Shown here in pieces: positions 47,387 to 57,865 of a stretch of DNA of 64,000 nt (the stretch's first letter is position 1; every line of letters starts with the position of its first letter). The stretch is from contig CM061231.1 of assembly GCA_030844895.1 (NCBI GenBank), forward strand, positions 133,705,023-133,769,022, read 5' to 3'. Under the pieces are notes generated by a model that was not told the DNA's origin, did no database searches, and saw nothing but the letters and a program-made list of their open reading frames with translations. The translations under genes and the position numbers were made by a program. This DNA comes from Ambrosia x helenae. Taxonomy: Eukaryota; Streptophyta; Magnoliopsida; Asterales; Asteraceae.

Positions 47387-49139
47387 TGATCGATGTCGTT
47401 GGGTCGGTCAAAAGAAAAGATTAAGTAGTATGTGGAAAGTAAGGTCGTCTCCGCGGTGAATTGGTGGAAAGTTGTAATTTTTATCTAAATGAACTACTAT
47501 CTAATGATTTTTTTTGATTGATTGAGAAAAGCTAAGAAAGCTAGGAACTTTGATTTTAAGTTGAAAACAATAATTAAAAGAAAGTAACCCCCTCCGGACC
47601 TCTGGTTTGACGATTCACCCAACTTGTTTCAATTCGTAAGAATACCACATAGACATGGCCTTGTTAATTGATTGTAAATTTGTAATTCAAGTGGTAATTA
47701 GACACAAGTTTTTAATAATAACCTATACAATCCAATTACCAAACCATATGTGCCAAATACCCTCCCAATAATCAAACTGCTCACGATGCAAGAAAACCGA
47801 ATGCGAATGATCAAAAGATAAGCAATTGAAACACATATAATTTGTTTAAATGAATCAAAGCACAAGTATTCTTCAAAACATAAAGAACAATCCAAAATAC
47901 TAAAATGAATTAAGTTGAGTTTCACATACAAACCATCCACCCGGAGGTGGTCACAAAGAGGATTAGCCACTCATCTTCATCATAGGATCTTAAATGATTG
48001 TTGTTGATGTTAATTGCATGAAATAATTGATTAGATTGAGGTTTGGGATGATAAAATTCGTCCTTGGGAGCTCCAAGATGCCTAGGGTTGAAGAGATATT
48101 CGTTTTTGGGATGGTTTATCTTTAAATAGGGTGAAAACCTAAAAAATTCTCATATGATCAGTAAATGGCGCCAGGTGGCGCCACTTTTCACCCATTTTGG
48201 CGCCAGGTGGCGCCCCCTCACTCAAAATCCCTGATGTGCGCCACGTTTTGCGCCACCTGACCCTGAAATTCCCAAACAGGGCGCCAAACCTTGTTTTCTT
48301 CATAAAAACTTCGTTATAACTCCGTTTTCTTCGATTCTTGTGGCCACGTCTTCGTATTTCAAAGCTTTATCACATCCTCATTTAATATCTTCAATTCAGA
48401 TCCATTTAGTTTCTCCGAAAATGCATCCAATCCACTCCTACCCTCTCCTGAAACCTTCTAATAAGCTCCTATTAGTACTTTTAAGAACCGTACACCTGTA
48501 ATTCACCAACAATCTCAAAGTAACCATGTTTTATGATATAAATCACTTAAAAACACATAATTAAATACATCTTAACATGGTAAAACACTCTCTCATAACA
48601 TCACCACACTTACCTTTACTTGTCCCCAATCAAACCATCACAAAACACTACTCGCTTTGCTAACAAGACGCTTCCATTTCCCTTACCGAAACTACTCTTC
48701 AAGGCCCCGAATCATACCCAATCCCATAGACTTACACAATCGATATTGACAAACTGACAAGCAATATTGCATATTTTCAAAATTAAGACTTGCCTAACTA
48801 TGCCTAACATGCTTATTATCATACACATACACTACACACCCCTCACAATGATCGTTCCTCTCGGTTTATTTCTGGACTAGCTTGTGATGTGCTAGTATAA
48901 GTCGCTCAAAAACCAAAAATGTAACCCTGTTATCATAGGTTTGTATGACAATCACACGAAAACTGTAAACTATGCACACATCAAAAGGTCTTACGGGTTT
49001 TGGGCTTAGGGTAAAGGTAGGAATAATTTGGCTAACAATTGGTTTAAACAAAGGTTTCAACACGAATAAATGACCATCCTTATTCACAATACGCAATAAC
49101 ACACTAATCAAACAACTTTGGGCATATTTGACCCATAAC
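47387..49139 (-). repeat. 5' LTR of D1 (1,753 bp)
   Basis: Minus strand starts TGTTATGGGTCAAATATGCC and ends ATCGATCA. It carries a GGCGCC palindrome cluster (48,168-48,285) just upstream of a TATA-like CTATTTAAAG (48,132-48,121). Confidence 0.75.
48168..48285 (-). repeat. GGCGCC palindrome cluster in LTR of D1
   Basis: The perfect palindrome-rich word GGCGCCAGGTGGCGCC occurs at about 48,168 and 48,201; single GGCGCC/GCGCCA words follow to 48,285. It lies immediately 5' (element sense) of the predicted core promoter. Confidence 0.85.
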
Positions 49140-50820
49140 AAAAAGGTACCATTACTGTTGGCATTCAAATCTCTAACATCCACGGGTAATAGGTCATCAT
49201 AAAATGACTTAATTAGTTCTCACATAGGGATATCATGATGTGGACATTTCCTTAACAACTCCTTAAACCTTGTGAATGCTTCATGAAATGGTTCTCCCGA
49301 GTGTTGTTGGAAGGTTCTGATAGCCTCCCGAGCATCAGTAATGCGAGTTATAGTATAATATTCCTCTAAGAATTGTTGTTGAAGCTTATGCCATGTGAAT
49401 ATACTCCAGCAGGCAATGAATGGTACCACAACTTCGCTTGATCTTTAAGGGTGAACTGAAACATCATCAATCTCACCTCATCCTGACTAGACCCATGTCC
49501 CCCAATGGTGTTACAAATACTCACAAAATCCGCAATGTGTAGATAGGGTTCCTCTGATGCCTTACCATAGAAACTCGGAAGGTGGTTTAAATATTGGGGT
49601 CTAACCTCAAAGCTCCTTCCATTCTGTTGCGGTGGTATTACAGGTGAAGTGTGCTTGGTGGCCACTGGAATAAAAATGGCTCCCAACGCCATTTATAGGA
49701 GGCCTGTAGTTCACCCGAGGTACTCCATCTACATATTGCCTCTGCCCATTCCCTCGCGCTTGATTTCTTGGTTGATTCTGAGGGACCCTTCTCTGTCCCT
49801 GATTCTGTCCCCTCATATTCAACCCTCGCTATTGTCTCTGTTGATATTGCGGACCAAACTCATCATACTCATCATAGTCGAACTGATCCTGATTCATGTA
49901 GTACCCATCATCATCAACTCCTCCATCCCAATCAGCAACTCTAACATTAAAAGTGTCCGCTGCACCCTGCATACTGTCATCTCCAAAATGTGAATTTGTT
50001 CCTTTATTACCGTGTGATCTTGAGTTGCGGTTTTGTGGTGGTTGTTGATTTAAGGTTAATGGTCGGTTGGGTTGTTGCTGTTGTGGTGGGGCCTCAAAAA
50101 CTGGATTATTTTCATAATGTTCGTCCCACTCCTCATGCTCTTGATGACCTTGCTGAAATTGTCTAGAACCACCAGCGTTCAGATCTGGGTAAATTGTGGG
50201 AATGATTGTTGTTGTCTTGGAGTTTGTGCAAATTGCAATGGTCGTGGAGGCATATCGCCCAATGGGTTTTGTTGTGGTGGTATTGGTTCAGGTTGGTTCG
50301 GTGGAGGTTGGTTATCTTGGTTACTGTGATGGCTCATGTTTGGTGTTGGTCGGGTTTGATGAATAGCTCTGTTCTTTCTAGTTGTCTTTTCAATTTCTGG
50401 ATTGTAAATTAGCGGTGAAGTCTTGCTCGAAAAACGTGTATGATGCATGCAATTTAATTACCTGCACAAACACAAACAAGCAAACCACACGTAATACTGT
50501 ACTAAACAAAACAAACAAAACTTAAACTAAAAGACTAGAAAAAGAAAATATGTTTTGGTTTTTTTTTTTTTTTTTTATTTTTTAAGAAAAGCAAGAAAAA
50601 CTAAAACAAAACTATCTAACTAAGCGCAACGATTCCCCGGCAACGACACCATTTTGATCGATGTCGTTGGGTCGGTCAAAAGAAAAGATTAAGTAGTATG
50701 TGGAAAGTAAGGTCGTCTCCGCGGTGAATTGGTGGAAAGTTGTAATTTTTATCTAAATGAATTACTGTCTAATGATTTGTTTTGATTGATTGAGAAAAGC
50801 TAAGAAAGCTAGGAACTTTG
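49140..50820 (-). mobile_element. Ty3/gypsy element D2, gag N-terminal half, leader and LTR end
   Basis: Very similar to 45,890-47,570 of D1. Gag pieces: 50,448-50,179; 49,822-49,607; 49,692-49,366; 49,429-49,140. The primer-binding site at about 50,638-50,655 is mutated (TGGTGTCGTTGCC). About 165 bp of LTR end remain before the junction with element C at 50,817-50,821. D1 is inserted in its gag. Confidence 0.75.
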
Positions 50821-50834
50821 AGGGTGTGACAGAT

Positions 50835-50846
50835 TGGTATCAGAGC
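50835..50846 (+). promoter_or_regulatory. Primer-binding site of element C
   Basis: TGGTATCAGAGC four bases after the LTR remnant. Confidence 0.9.
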
Positions 50847-51449
50847 CAATGGTTATAGTGAACTAGGACTGTATGTAGAGTCTGGTCTATAGCCGAGTCA
50901 CACACACTAGACGGTCACATACTTTGAGTCATTTTGTGGGATACGTACTAACTTTGTCGGCGTGTCCTAACATCATCATCGTACTTCTGTGCTACATCAT
51001 CTACTCTTACTTCGGTTTTGCCTACTCTTATCTTCTTCTTCGGGACTTGAGGAGGAAGGAACTGACTAGTTGAATCTGCACAGCAGTGTTGTATATTGGA
51101 GTGGTTTTTGCATACTCTTGAGATCTATCCAGGATTCGTACATCTCCCCTCTATGCTCCAATAGACGCACTTGCTTGCGCACTTTCTCTTACACTTATGC
51201 TTGTAATAGAATGTTACTAGGTGCCGGTATTCGGTGACTTGAGTTCGGATTAAGATAACACTTGGAGGACCATGTAGAGCAGTTTATCATTTCGGGTGCA
51301 CACGAAATCATAAACTGAAATACATGAGAATCCTAGTGGACTCTGAGTTTGGATGGATAATCCTGAATTGGACCTAAGCTTAACTTTTGTCACTTCTAGT
51401 GGTTGACACTAGCGGTGAATCTGAATCTCTCGATTTTGGTTGTCAGATC
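50847..51449 (+). other. Leader of element C
   Basis: About 600 bp between primer-binding site and the gag ATG. It would hold packaging signals; no motif can be named from sequence alone. Confidence 0.6.
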
Positions 51450-51568
51450 ATGTCTGGTGCTCGTGGTGGTGGACTGTGACATCCGTCACTTTTATCATTA
51501 CTATTATATATATATATATATATTTATTTCGTACCTCCTATCTTGTACGTCGCATTATATCCTTATCA

Positions 51569-51633
51569 ATAATAATAATAATAATAATAATAATAATTAT
51601 TATTATTATTATTATTATTATTATAATCAAACA
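51569..51633. repeat. (AAT)n followed by (ATT)n palindromic microsatellite
   Basis: About nine AAT units followed by a similar number of ATT units; the two halves pair perfectly as a hairpin. Confidence 0.9.
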
Positions 51634-52465
51634 AAACTAAATCTCTAACCCATTAGCAAACCCAACCCAACCATCCCTTTACCTAACTTCTTGAGCCCAT
51701 CAGCAGGTTAGCCCAAGATCAGGCCCAAGCCCCCTTCAGTTTACAAAAAAAAAAAAAAAAAATTGCATCCCACCAGACTCGAACTCGGGACCTGGATCCG
51801 GGTTGATCTCAACACCCAACAACACAAACCACTGGACCACAGACGTTTTTGTGTTGGAACATAGAAACGTTAAACCTTTATACACAAACGAACCTGTTAT
51901 CCCTTCTCCTTCCTTCACACGTGCAGCAGACCCGCCAAAACCAAGAAACGCGTGATTTGCTTCTGTTTATGGCAACCATACCTTGATTAATCTTCATAAA
52001 TGACCGAAAATCATCAAACGCGTATAATAAATGCCTTAATTCGTGTAAATAGCCCAAAAATCAAGCCATTTCAATCGGATTTTGACTATACACGAACCAA
52101 TTATATAAACCTTCCAATTTCGTTATTGTACTATAAATTGAACCCAACTTAGTCCTCATACAGTGCCGATAACCAAACCCTCACAATCATAAAACACCCT
52201 CGAGCCCTCAATCGAACACCATTGTAACAATTTTGACTTTTTGTTTGACTACACTTCTGGTCAGCTCTGCATCTCGTAAGTCATCATTGATTCTTGATTT
52301 CTGCTTGTTTGATGTTCACGAACCATAGCCCCAAGTTTAATTATAATAGCGTAATCAGATTCGGGCTAATTAGATTTGTTATAAATCTAGGGTTTCTTAG
52401 GCTTAGTTTGGGGAAGATGAAACAGGTCGCTCGCCATTTAAAATCTGGTCTGCAACAAAATAAAA

Positions 52466-52496
52466 CAACCATCTGCTACAGATCAGATGGTTGTGT
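52466..52496 (+). repeat. Hairpin in solo LTR
   Basis: ACAACCATCTG and CAGATGGTTGT, 11-bp stem with a short loop, downstream of TATA-like CTATAAATT (52,131). Confidence 0.75.
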
Positions 52497-54367
52497 CTTC
52501 TGTTTACAAGTTGTTGCGCGTGGGTTCGATACCATGCTCCAACGTTTTTTTTTTATATAAGTAATCATTTCATTATTTGCATACACTATATAAAGATTTG
52601 AATCAGCTTAAAACTCGTTCTCAGGGTCCAGACCAACTGGTCTGGACTTGTGATTATAAACGCATGAACCGGCCCAAACTCGGGTTCGATTCCCTTCAAC
52701 AACAAACATTTTTTTTTTAAACTCTTTAATTATATATTTAACTTATTAATCTTTTAAAATAGTTTTAAAATACCAAAAGAGGCTTAAAAATTCTATAAAA
52801 TTTATTTTAAGTTATTCAGAGGATAAAGTTTATTATCCAACTTTTAGTTTTTCAAAAATAATTTATTTTATATATACTATAAATATTACAAGTTTATTCA
52901 ATTATAATTTTTAAAATTCTATAAAAATATCTAAACGACTTTATAAAATCCCACAAAAATTATTTTAAACTTGTATATCCGTAAATATTTCAGAAATAAA
53001 TTTTTATTCCAGAAAACCGTTTATTTAATATTATTAATTAATTTTTGTTATTTTAAAGCGTAAATAAATCATAATAAATTCATTTTTCAATATTTTTGTA
53101 CCAAAATTTTACATAAATTATTTCTATCCATTTAGAATAGAAATACAAATTTCAATTTGAAAATTCCTTAATTTTAATATTTTAGATATTAAAGTTATGT
53201 TTTGACAAATAGAAATAAATATACTAAATATTCAATTTTTGAGAAAATAATTTTATGAAAATTATTTTCATACTTAAAATCTTATAATACAACCATCTTA
53301 ATCAAGATTTTAGAAAAAGTTCCTTTATGTTATTTATTTTCCTAAATCTCCTTATTTATCAATTAACAATTTATCTAAATCAATGATTAATCAATTATCG
53401 ATCCCCAAATTAGGAACCCTAGAAATACTTGAAAGACTTAAACTCATTTATTACCTTAAACATAGGGTGATACTTGGCAACGTTGGATTACACTTATTCA
53501 ATTCCATAAGACTTACCACCTTGCTAATGTGAGTATTACTTATCCCCTTTTTTCGCTTTTACAACTTTTGGGGTGATTCATGCACAAGTATACAAAATCT
53601 CCATATTCATTTACACATACATTTTTATTCATTTACAATTCATATATGTGTCTTGTTTATCTTTGTGCTTATGTTTGAACATGAACGTAGCTTACATACA
53701 AAATCGTACATCTAGACATAACTTATGTTATGGTGCTCTTTACATATAGACGTAACTTATGTTACGGTGCTCATTTAGACATAACTTATGTTATGGTGCT
53801 CTTTTAGACTTGACACGTGTTAGGGTGCTCATTATCAATTTCATCTTATCAACTTTACATTTGATCTTTGTCTTGTTTGGTTACTTGCGTGTTTACATAT
53901 TGCCTTGGTGATGCTAGACACATGAATTGTACTACTTTTCAAACTTATACTATATGTACAAAGCTAGGTAGTACTCACCAACATCATATGTTGACAAAAT
54001 TTATTTTCGTGCATGTTTCAGGATAAGCTGCTTGACGCTTCACATAGGACTTTGGACTTAGACTAAATAAATCAACTATCTCAATTTTTGTTGTGTATCT
54101 ATTTTCACATGTTGTAAAACAATATTCAATAATCAAATATTTACATTTTAGTACCATGAGCTTTTGAACAATCGTCACTACGTGACACCTCGATGATTCC
54201 GCCATCGGTTGGGGTGTTACATGGACGTCGTGGTGGGTGTGCTGGTGGTCGTGGTGGCGACGATGGTCGTGGTAACATCAACATGACCCAAGAGGAACTG
54301 AACAACTTGTTGCAACAAGTGAATATGGCCTTTGTTGCTTTCCAGGCTGGACATAACGTTCTAGGTG

Positions 54368-54449
54368 GTAAGTTGATTTCTATCAACTCTGCCTCATTCT
54401 TGGGTGTCATGTCTTTTCTTTTGTGGTTTATTCGTGTGTCATGTCTCAG
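54368..54449 (+). other. Predicted 82-nt spliceosomal intron inside gag of element C
   Basis: Donor GTAAGT at 54,368, acceptor TGTCTCAG ending 54,449, phase 1. Removing it joins ...HNVLG to GAAVNPPPPQC in frame. Equivalent to 18,943-19,025 in element A. Confidence 0.72.
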
Positions 54450-56442
54450 GTGCTGCTGTTAATCCACCTCCACCTCAGTGCTCTTACAAGAAGTTTCGGG
54501 ACTGTCAGCCCCATAACTTTGTTGGGACTGAGGGAGCGGTGGGACTGCTCCGATGGTTGGAGAAGGTTGAGTCCGTATTTTTAATGTGTAACTGTCCCGC
54601 TGGGGACCGGGTTAAGTATGCGACTGCGACATTCGAGGGTCCTGCGTTATCGTGGTGGAATGCCACTGCCTAGAACATGGGTTTGGGGAAGCTCATGCTA
54701 TGCTTTGGGCGGATTTTGTGCATCGTCTGAAGAGCGAGTACTGTCCTAGGGAGGAAGTGCAGAAGTTGTAACATGAGGTCTGGAACTACAAGATGGTTGG
54801 GTCTGATATAGAGGAGTACACTGTGAGGCGTAACGAGTTAGTGGTGTTGTGTCATGATCTACACACACCCGAGTATAGGAGGATTGAGCACTACATTTCT
54901 GGGTTGGTACCAGAGATAGCAGGGTTGGTGGCTGCCGAGAATCTTCCCACACTTGCTTAGGTCATTCGATCAGCTCATCAGATGACTAACTTAAAGGTGG
55001 CGGAGGGTGTTTTGCCTCCTAAGGGTACTACTATGAAGGGTTCTGAGGGTAACAAGAGGAAGTGGGATAGTGTGGGGAAGAGTGCTGTGCCAGCACCATC
55101 TCAGTAAGGGAAGAAGTTTGATTCGTCTGGGTCGTCTTCGGGGCAGAAATCAAGTGGGTACGTTGGGAAGCATCCCAAGTGCAACAAGTGTGGTTTTCAT
55201 CATTCTGGGGTTGTGACCGAGCACGTTGTCATCGGTGCCATCAGTTGGGGCATCTTGCTAAGGATTGTAGGGTGTCACTTCTGTCACACCCTCAAAATCC
55301 ACTTGCGGAGTTTTACCGCGAGGCGCATGACAAACCAGGATCCAAACCAACGATCACAATAAACAAGTCTAAATGAATTAAAATGTAATTTCAAAACACA
55401 GTTTAATATTCCCGTTTACAGCGGAAGCTTATTCAAATAAAATCCAACATAAATAAATCAAGTTCAATGTTTGTGAAATCATGCAACTCTATCTAGACGC
55501 CGTGCAGACGCGTGCGCCCTAGTTCCATTGTGCTACCTTAGCGACCTGAGAAAACATGTAAAAGTTTACGTCAGCACAAAAATGCTGGTGAGTTTACAGG
55601 TTTGCAGTTCAAGTACCAAGTCCACCTGTCCATACTATAACAAATAGAAAACCAGTATACGCTAGCTAGGCGTACGTTTTGTTACTACCACGATTGGAAA
55701 ACCATTACTAACTCGAATACCAAAAGTATGCCCGATGTATGTTCCTGTTGTTCCTGTTGTTCCTGTTTGAGACAATATGCACCCGCCGACCCTCCAAGTC
55801 GACGGGCGGGGTTGGTCACTCCCAATAGCGCTATTCACATTTCCCCGTTGTGCAAACCCGCACATTCATGGTTCCCCCCGGGACTTCCAAAGATCGTGTA
55901 GTACACAGTGTAAACCCATAGTATGACAGTAGTTCCCAAATATAGTTTTAACACATGTTTTCTCCCCCGAAAGTATAAACCAGTTTAAAAGAGGGGCCGT
56001 AAACTCACCTTAAGTTCCTTTACTCCTTAACCCGGGTAAACTCAGCTGCTATGCTAGTCCCGTAAAGTGGCGACCTAACATACAACAGTTACAAGTACTT
56101 AGACTAATAACCCGCAGGTTAATTAGTCCCTAGATGTCCAGACCATAACCAAGTTCGTTTGAAAACACCGTGACTGTTTAACCAACCCAAAGTACAAGAC
56201 TCGACATCCCATTTGTGACCCGAGACTCCCCGTGTTATGTTTACGCTCCAAAACGTACAATAACGCAAGTACACTTAACATACGTTAACACACAACAAGT
56301 TATAGCACATAGATCACGTATCACCGAAATACATCCAAATATATGTTACCAAGTTATTAGACATGTTACGGGGTTCCTAGCATGTTACTACATGTTAAAT
56401 CGGGTCTCGGAATGCTAATTTACACTTACAGCAGCAGTACAC

Positions 56443-56697
56443 GCGATTAGGGAGGCTAATCGCATGAACAGTCACACGATTAGGGCTAATCGCCCCTTAA
56501 GTCACGCGATTAGGGGCTACTCGCCCCTGTTGTCAGGCGATTGGGCTAATCGCCCTTACTGTCATGCGAGTGGGCTACTCGCCCTTAAGGTTATGCGATT
56601 GGGGCCTACTCGCCCCTAATGTCATGCGAGTAGGGCCTACTCGCCCCTAGCACAGGCGATTAGCAAGGCTACTCGCCTGTAACCTTGCTGTTCCGGT
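56443..56697 (-). repeat. Array II: GCGATTAG/GCGAGTAG palindromic units
   Basis: Seven or more units of about 33-38 bp, each pairing a GCGATTAG- or GCGAGTAG-type word with its inverse (CTAATCGC, CTACTCGC) and separated by 'tgtca'-like spacers. It is about 0.75 kb downstream (element sense) of array I. Confidence 0.85.
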
Positions 56698-57345
56698 TTT
56701 TTCGCGCGTTTAACGCTCCAAATCGGATCCAGAGCGTGTGTAACTACCCAATATCATCCCAAACACTATCCTAAACATGTTTAACCCAAAACCCTTCGTT
56801 CATCCTCGTAAAATCAGTCCTGCATGCAACCAAAGCAATCCAAACACATACACATAGCATGCAACATTCAATTAACGCATGTAGTCATAACCCTATTATC
56901 CAATTACTGAGATTTCTATCATCATACTAACAATATTAATTCTGACCTAGCATGATAACACATCAAAACATCATCAAGATTCATAAAAATCCTATCTTTC
57001 TAATCATACATACCCATAACGCATGTTTATTAGTTATAATCCGATTAATAACTCTTATTGACGATTTTCAGAAAGCTTTTTCGTTTATGAACAGGTCTGG
57101 ACCATTAGGGATTGATTAAAAACGTTTACAAAGTGTTATGGATGAGAATCAAACCTTGGAATTGTAAAAGGATGATGGTTAGACCTTGAAACCTTGTGTT
57201 TTTGATCAAAATCGCCTTCCAGAGGTTGTTTAAGTGTTTGGGGCGGTTATGGGACGACTAGGGTTGATATTAGGGAGTTTAGGAGGTTAAGTATTGTATT
57301 TATAGGCGTTTCTAGTCGTCCAGCACGTTATAGGCGAGTATGCAG

Positions 57346-57489
57346 CAGTTACATGCGATTAGGGCTGCTAATCGCATGAGATTGGGCCTAATCGCCCCTA
57401 TGTATACACGAGTAGCCTCCTACTCGTGTCTAATGTCCCCTACTCGCCTCCCCTATGGGCGATTAGGCTTCCTAATCGCCTGTAGGGGT
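57346..57489 (-). repeat. Array I: GCGATTAG/GCGAGTAG palindromic units upstream of TATA
   Basis: Four hairpin units with the same words as array II. Position 376-519 from the LTR start; TATA box follows within about 40 bp. Confidence 0.85.
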
Positions 57490-57865
57490 TCCTTTCGTGT
57501 GTTTTGCGCGTTAAACCCCGTTTTAACATATGTTAACACATATTAATGTACCGACAAGTCACATAATGATTGTAAACACATAACACCAGTAAATACACAT
57601 ATTTACACTCGTTCACCAATTCCCGGGACTCGAGACTCGTACGTTCCGTATGCCCTGACGATCCTACCGATCGTCACCGTTTGTACACTTGGTTAAGGAC
57701 CGACATCTAATGAACCTCTAGACCAACATCCAATGATCTTCTAGGCTAACCAATAGTTCCCATAACCCGACTTAACTAACCCAGTTAAATACAATATACG
57801 CGTGACTCGCTAAGGTAGACTTTCATCTAGACAACGTTGTTAACCAGAATTTGCCGGGTGTCACA

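Larger units (their letters stand above)
45115..49139 (-). mobile_element. Ty3/gypsy (Tat/Athila-like) element D1: 5' LTR and gag
   Basis: On the minus strand: LTR 49,139-47,387, primer-binding site 47,383-47,366, leader, gag to 45,115. No protease, RT, integrase or 3' LTR remains. Its LTR start lies directly inside the gag of D2. Confidence 0.8.
51475..54221 (+). repeat. Solo LTR (B-like family) inserted in gag of C, 2,747 bp
   Basis: Starts TGTGACATCC, ends GGGGTGTTACA; exact 5-bp target duplication TGGAC (51,470-51,474 and 54,222-54,226). No internal region, so it is a solo LTR left by LTR-LTR recombination. It contains an (AAT)n(ATT)n palindrome (51,569-51,633) and several tRNA-like segments. 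Confidence 0.93.
51450..55281 (+). pseudogene. Gag of element C, split by a solo LTR, with an intron and stops
   Basis: Gag starts MSGARGGG at 51,450; the frame passes through the target duplication and continues at 54,227 (RRGGCAGGRGG, then MTQEELNNLLQQV). After a predicted intron (54,368-54,449) it continues CSYKKFRDCQPHNFVGTEGA and YATATFEGPALSWWNATA. Stops lie at about 54,672, 54,768, 54,958 and 55,106. A knuckle-like region (CRCHQLGHLAKDC-type, about 55,217-55,270) precedes the second solo LTR. It is the same family as gag of element A. Confidence 0.8.
55282..57865 (-). repeat. Solo LTR (C-like family) inserted antisense in element C, 2,584 bp
   Basis: In plus orientation begins TGTCACACCC and ends GGGTGTCACA; exact target duplication ACTTC (55,277-55,281 and 57,866-57,870). 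Its ends and flanks of its arrays match the 3' LTR of C. TATA box on the minus strand at 57,304-57,297. It carries two palindromic arrays. Confidence 0.93.

Noticed and set aside
56443..56697. CRISPR-like look of regularly spaced palindromic repeats
   Set aside because: Plant nuclear LTR context, repeats and spacers both vary, no cas genes. Treated as an LTR minisatellite.
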